64,000 bases of DNA from an uncultured Bacteroidaceae bacterium (GTDB taxonomy: Bacteria > Bacteroidota > Bacteroidia > Bacteroidales > Bacteroidaceae), in contig CALULY010000014.1 of assembly GCA_944321635.1 (NCBI GenBank), positions 1 through 64,000 of the forward strand, in the 5' to 3' direction. The notes beneath the pieces were generated by a model. That model was not told where the DNA came from and did no database searches. It saw only the letters and a program-made list of their open reading frames with translations. Shown piece after piece: positions 62,394-64,000 of the stretch. Each line of letters starts with the position of its first letter. The stretch's first letter is position 1. The position numbers and the translations under genes are program-made.

Positions 62394-63311
62394 ATGAGAC
62401 ACGCATCTTCACTAATGGTTGCTGTTGTCATGACAGCAGTTGCCTTATTCTCATACGGAGTGCCATTTTTCGCGCAAAAGAGCACAACCACGCCATATAG
62501 GATGTCTGACGAGTTAATGATAGAGTGTGATGAGCTGGGAACCTCTCTTAGCGGGTCAGCATACAAGGATTACACGTTCAGCATTAACACCTCGTTGGAA
62601 TTTGTGACTTGCTTATGGCAGTACGTCCTCCCGATCCGTGAAGGAGTGACTGAAGAAGTGGCCTCCTCCACCTCGGGTACATCGTTTACTATCCCTGCAC
62701 TTAACGAAGACAACGAATACGATTGCTCAACATCAGCAGAGTTACATGGCGTAATCAGCTTTGTCGGTTGGACAGCTGACGGTGTTGTACACACAGCAAG
62801 ATGTGACATCACTCTCGACATGAAACCACATATCACGCAAGCTAATATCGTCAGCATCACACCATGCTCTTATGACGAGACCTGGTACGATGTTGTGATT
62901 GAGGCGTATTACATTGGAAGCCACTACGTACATATGTACCTCGAATCAGAGTACACCCCTATGATGACTGCCAAGTTTTCCGATAATCATGACTATACGA
63001 GCGTCACGTTCACAGATGTGGACTCATACGGATATGCCAAGATACACATCGAGGTGGAAAACGACTATGGCAGCGACAAGACCGTACTTAAGATACCGGG
63101 CATGATGAGTGATTGCCAATATGAGTCATTGACATTAGAGAAACTGCTGGCTGATGGGAGCTGCACCATAGACGCGTACGGCATCGACGGCACTCACATC
63201 GGCAAGGTAGGAAGCATGGGAGAGCTGGACAATCTGGATGAAGAACTTGTGATATTGAGAGTTTATCATGGCAACACCCTCATCAAGACTATCAAGCACC
63301 CATGCAGGTGA
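62394..63311 (+). CDS. Secreted protein of unknown function
   Basis: The 305-residue protein has a signal peptide (ASSLMVAVVMTAVALFSYG) and a beta-rich body with no family I recognise. Two or three Ig-like sandwiches are plausible (TFSINTSLEFVTCLWQY, ARCDITLDMKPHITQANIV, YAKIHIEVENDYGSDKTVLKI). The C-terminus (AYGIDGTHIGKVGSM, ELVILRVYHGNTLIKTIKH) recalls the T9SS-type tail of the cargo proteins. The gene is visibly more AT-rich and uses codons more evenly than the neighbouring housekeeping genes, which fits a fast-evolving surface protein or recent acquisition. Confidence 0.75.
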   Translation: MRHASSLMVAVVMTAVALFSYGVPFFAQKSTTTPYRMSDELMIECDELGTSLSGSAYKDYTFSINTSLEFVTCLWQYVLPIREGVTEEVASSTSGTSFTIPALNEDNEYDCSTSAELHGVISFVGWTADGVVHTARCDITLDMKPHITQANIVSITPCSYDETWYDVVIEAYYIGSHYVHMYLESEYTPMMTAKFSDNHDYTSVTFTDVDSYGYAKIHIEVENDYGSDKTVLKIPGMMSDCQYESLTLEKLLADGSCTIDAYGIDGTHIGKVGSMGELDNLDEELVILRVYHGNTLIKTIKHPCR

Positions 63312-63408
63312 AGTTCACATAAGTTGACTGCCGCGAGACAGAATGACTGATTTGCGCAGGACGTGAAACTAAAAAACTTATGCAGCCTGCTCCGCATCTG
63401 TCTTTAAC

Positions 63409-63416
63409 TATATTTG
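63409..63416 (+). promoter_or_regulatory. -7 box of the AAA ATPase gene
   Basis: TATATTTG lies 27 bases before the ATG at 63443. No -33 TTG is visible. Confidence 0.5.
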
Positions 63417-63442
63417 CAACGTCAGCAACAAATGCAAAAGTC

Positions 63443-64000
63443 ATGGCAAACGACACATTCTACATCAAGAGCATAGCGATCGACAACATCTTCGGGTGCA
63501 AGGACATCGATTGGCGATTGTTTGAGGACGTGAATATCCTCGGAGGCATCAACGGCAGCGGCAAATCAACGATAATAAGCGCGGTCTACCAGCTCATCAC
63601 GTCCGGTTTCATGGACGAGAGGCAGGCGCGCCTCATCGACGGCGTGCGGCTCGGCTTCGGCAACGGAGCAGTGCTGTGCTGGGAGAAGCAGCGTGCGACG
63701 CTCAAGACCTACGCGCCAGATGCGGATTACCGTTACAAGGTGGACACGACGCGGACTGACGAGGACGGGTACTTCATCGTGCAACGCTCGCGTTTCACCG
63801 ACAGTGACGGCCGCCACCTCCCCATAGGGACGCTCGCCGGGACGATGCGCATCGACATCATCAGTGCGTTTGACCAGATGCGCCTCCGCAACGACATCTC
63901 GGAGGCACTCGGCGACACGGGCTTGCAGACCAACCTGGACTTGATGCTCTACCGTGAGATAAACCGCAGGAACCAGTTGCTCGTGAGTTCCATCCGCTTC
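63443..64000 (+). CDS. AAA-type ATPase, 3' end beyond window
   Basis: The frame is open from ATG 63443 to the window end (186 residues). The N-terminal half is a RecF/SMC-like ATPase domain. IKSIAIDNIFGCKDIDWRL is followed by Walker A GGINGSGKSTIISAVYQLIT, and a lid region is rich in Arg and Asp. Walker B lies beyond the window. Proteins of this kind are OLD-like nucleases, anti-phage ATPases and DNA-repair factors, and none can be chosen from this fragment. It follows a gene of unknown function and may begin an accessory locus. Confidence 0.85.
   Translation, partial: MANDTFYIKSIAIDNIFGCKDIDWRLFEDVNILGGINGSGKSTIISAVYQLITSGFMDERQARLIDGVRLGFGNGAVLCWEKQRATLKTYAPDADYRYKVDTTRTDEDGYFIVQRSRFTDSDGRHLPIGTLAGTMRIDIISAFDQMRLRNDISEALGDTGLQTNLDLMLYREINRRNQLLVSSIRF

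Overview
The window is a stretch of a GC-rich Bacteroidota chromosome, most likely order Bacteroidales. Supporting evidence: promoters of the Bacteroides type (TTG, about 20 bp, TAnnTTTG) lie before many genes. The gene content is typical of the group: a long-form ispG, a NigD-like lipoprotein, the ddl-rluD-PASTA block, neighbours that look like DUF4199, DUF6452 and DUF6048 proteins, a sulfatase with a serine-type active site, and a type IX secretion (T9SS) component with several T9SS-type cargo proteins. Family names are assigned from motifs and gene order read by eye; no database search was run.

Layout. 1-2.7 kb: two tandem tRNA-Asn genes, a MATE transporter, and divergent efp and rpmH. 2.9-9.7 kb: a minus-strand housekeeping block, ffh-folD, then PASTA protein-rluD-ddl-acyltransferase-lipoprotein, several joined by short overlaps. 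10.3-13.6 kb: a cobalamin riboswitch followed by a btuF-btuC-btuD-like importer. 13.9-22.6 kb: a membrane protein of unknown role, O-acetylhomoserine sulfhydrylase, an outer-membrane barrel, rpoN with a PAP2-like membrane protein, then gcvH, purE and ispG. 23-30 kb: tRNA-Arg, a secreted tandem PCMD-like protein, tRNA-Pro, a sulfatase, an HxlR regulator facing an MBL-like protein, and a flavin split-barrel protein. 30-37 kb: a 14-repeat MORN protein, a zinc-site-less M16 homologue, kdsB, a short folK, and a large protein with four aspartyl-protease lobes. 37-41 kb: topB and a PorE-like protein. 41-53 kb: a membrane TPR/HTH regulator divergent from four consecutive secreted-protein genes (adhesin-like, propeller/FN3-like, subtilase, small cargo). 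53-57 kb: purB-rluB-asnS on the minus strand. 57.8-62.2 kb: DUF4199-like protein, glycosyltransferase, DUF6452-like, DUF6048-like, mntP, apbE. The right end holds a secreted protein of unknown function and the start of an AAA-type ATPase gene that runs off the window.

The least expected signal is non-coding. Eight intergenic loci each carry exactly four AT-rich, roughly dyad-symmetric units repeated every 21-22 bp, that is, every two helical turns. They fall into three sequence families: family A (3 loci, inside a larger palindrome), family B (3 loci, core CATnnnATG) and family C (2 loci). All lie between transcription units and none inside an operon. I do not recognise them as a described element. 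Other leads are the four-DTG protease, which could fold as two single-chain retropepsin pseudo-dimers, and the T9SS cargo operon with its divergent regulator and a paired 11-bp direct repeat between them.
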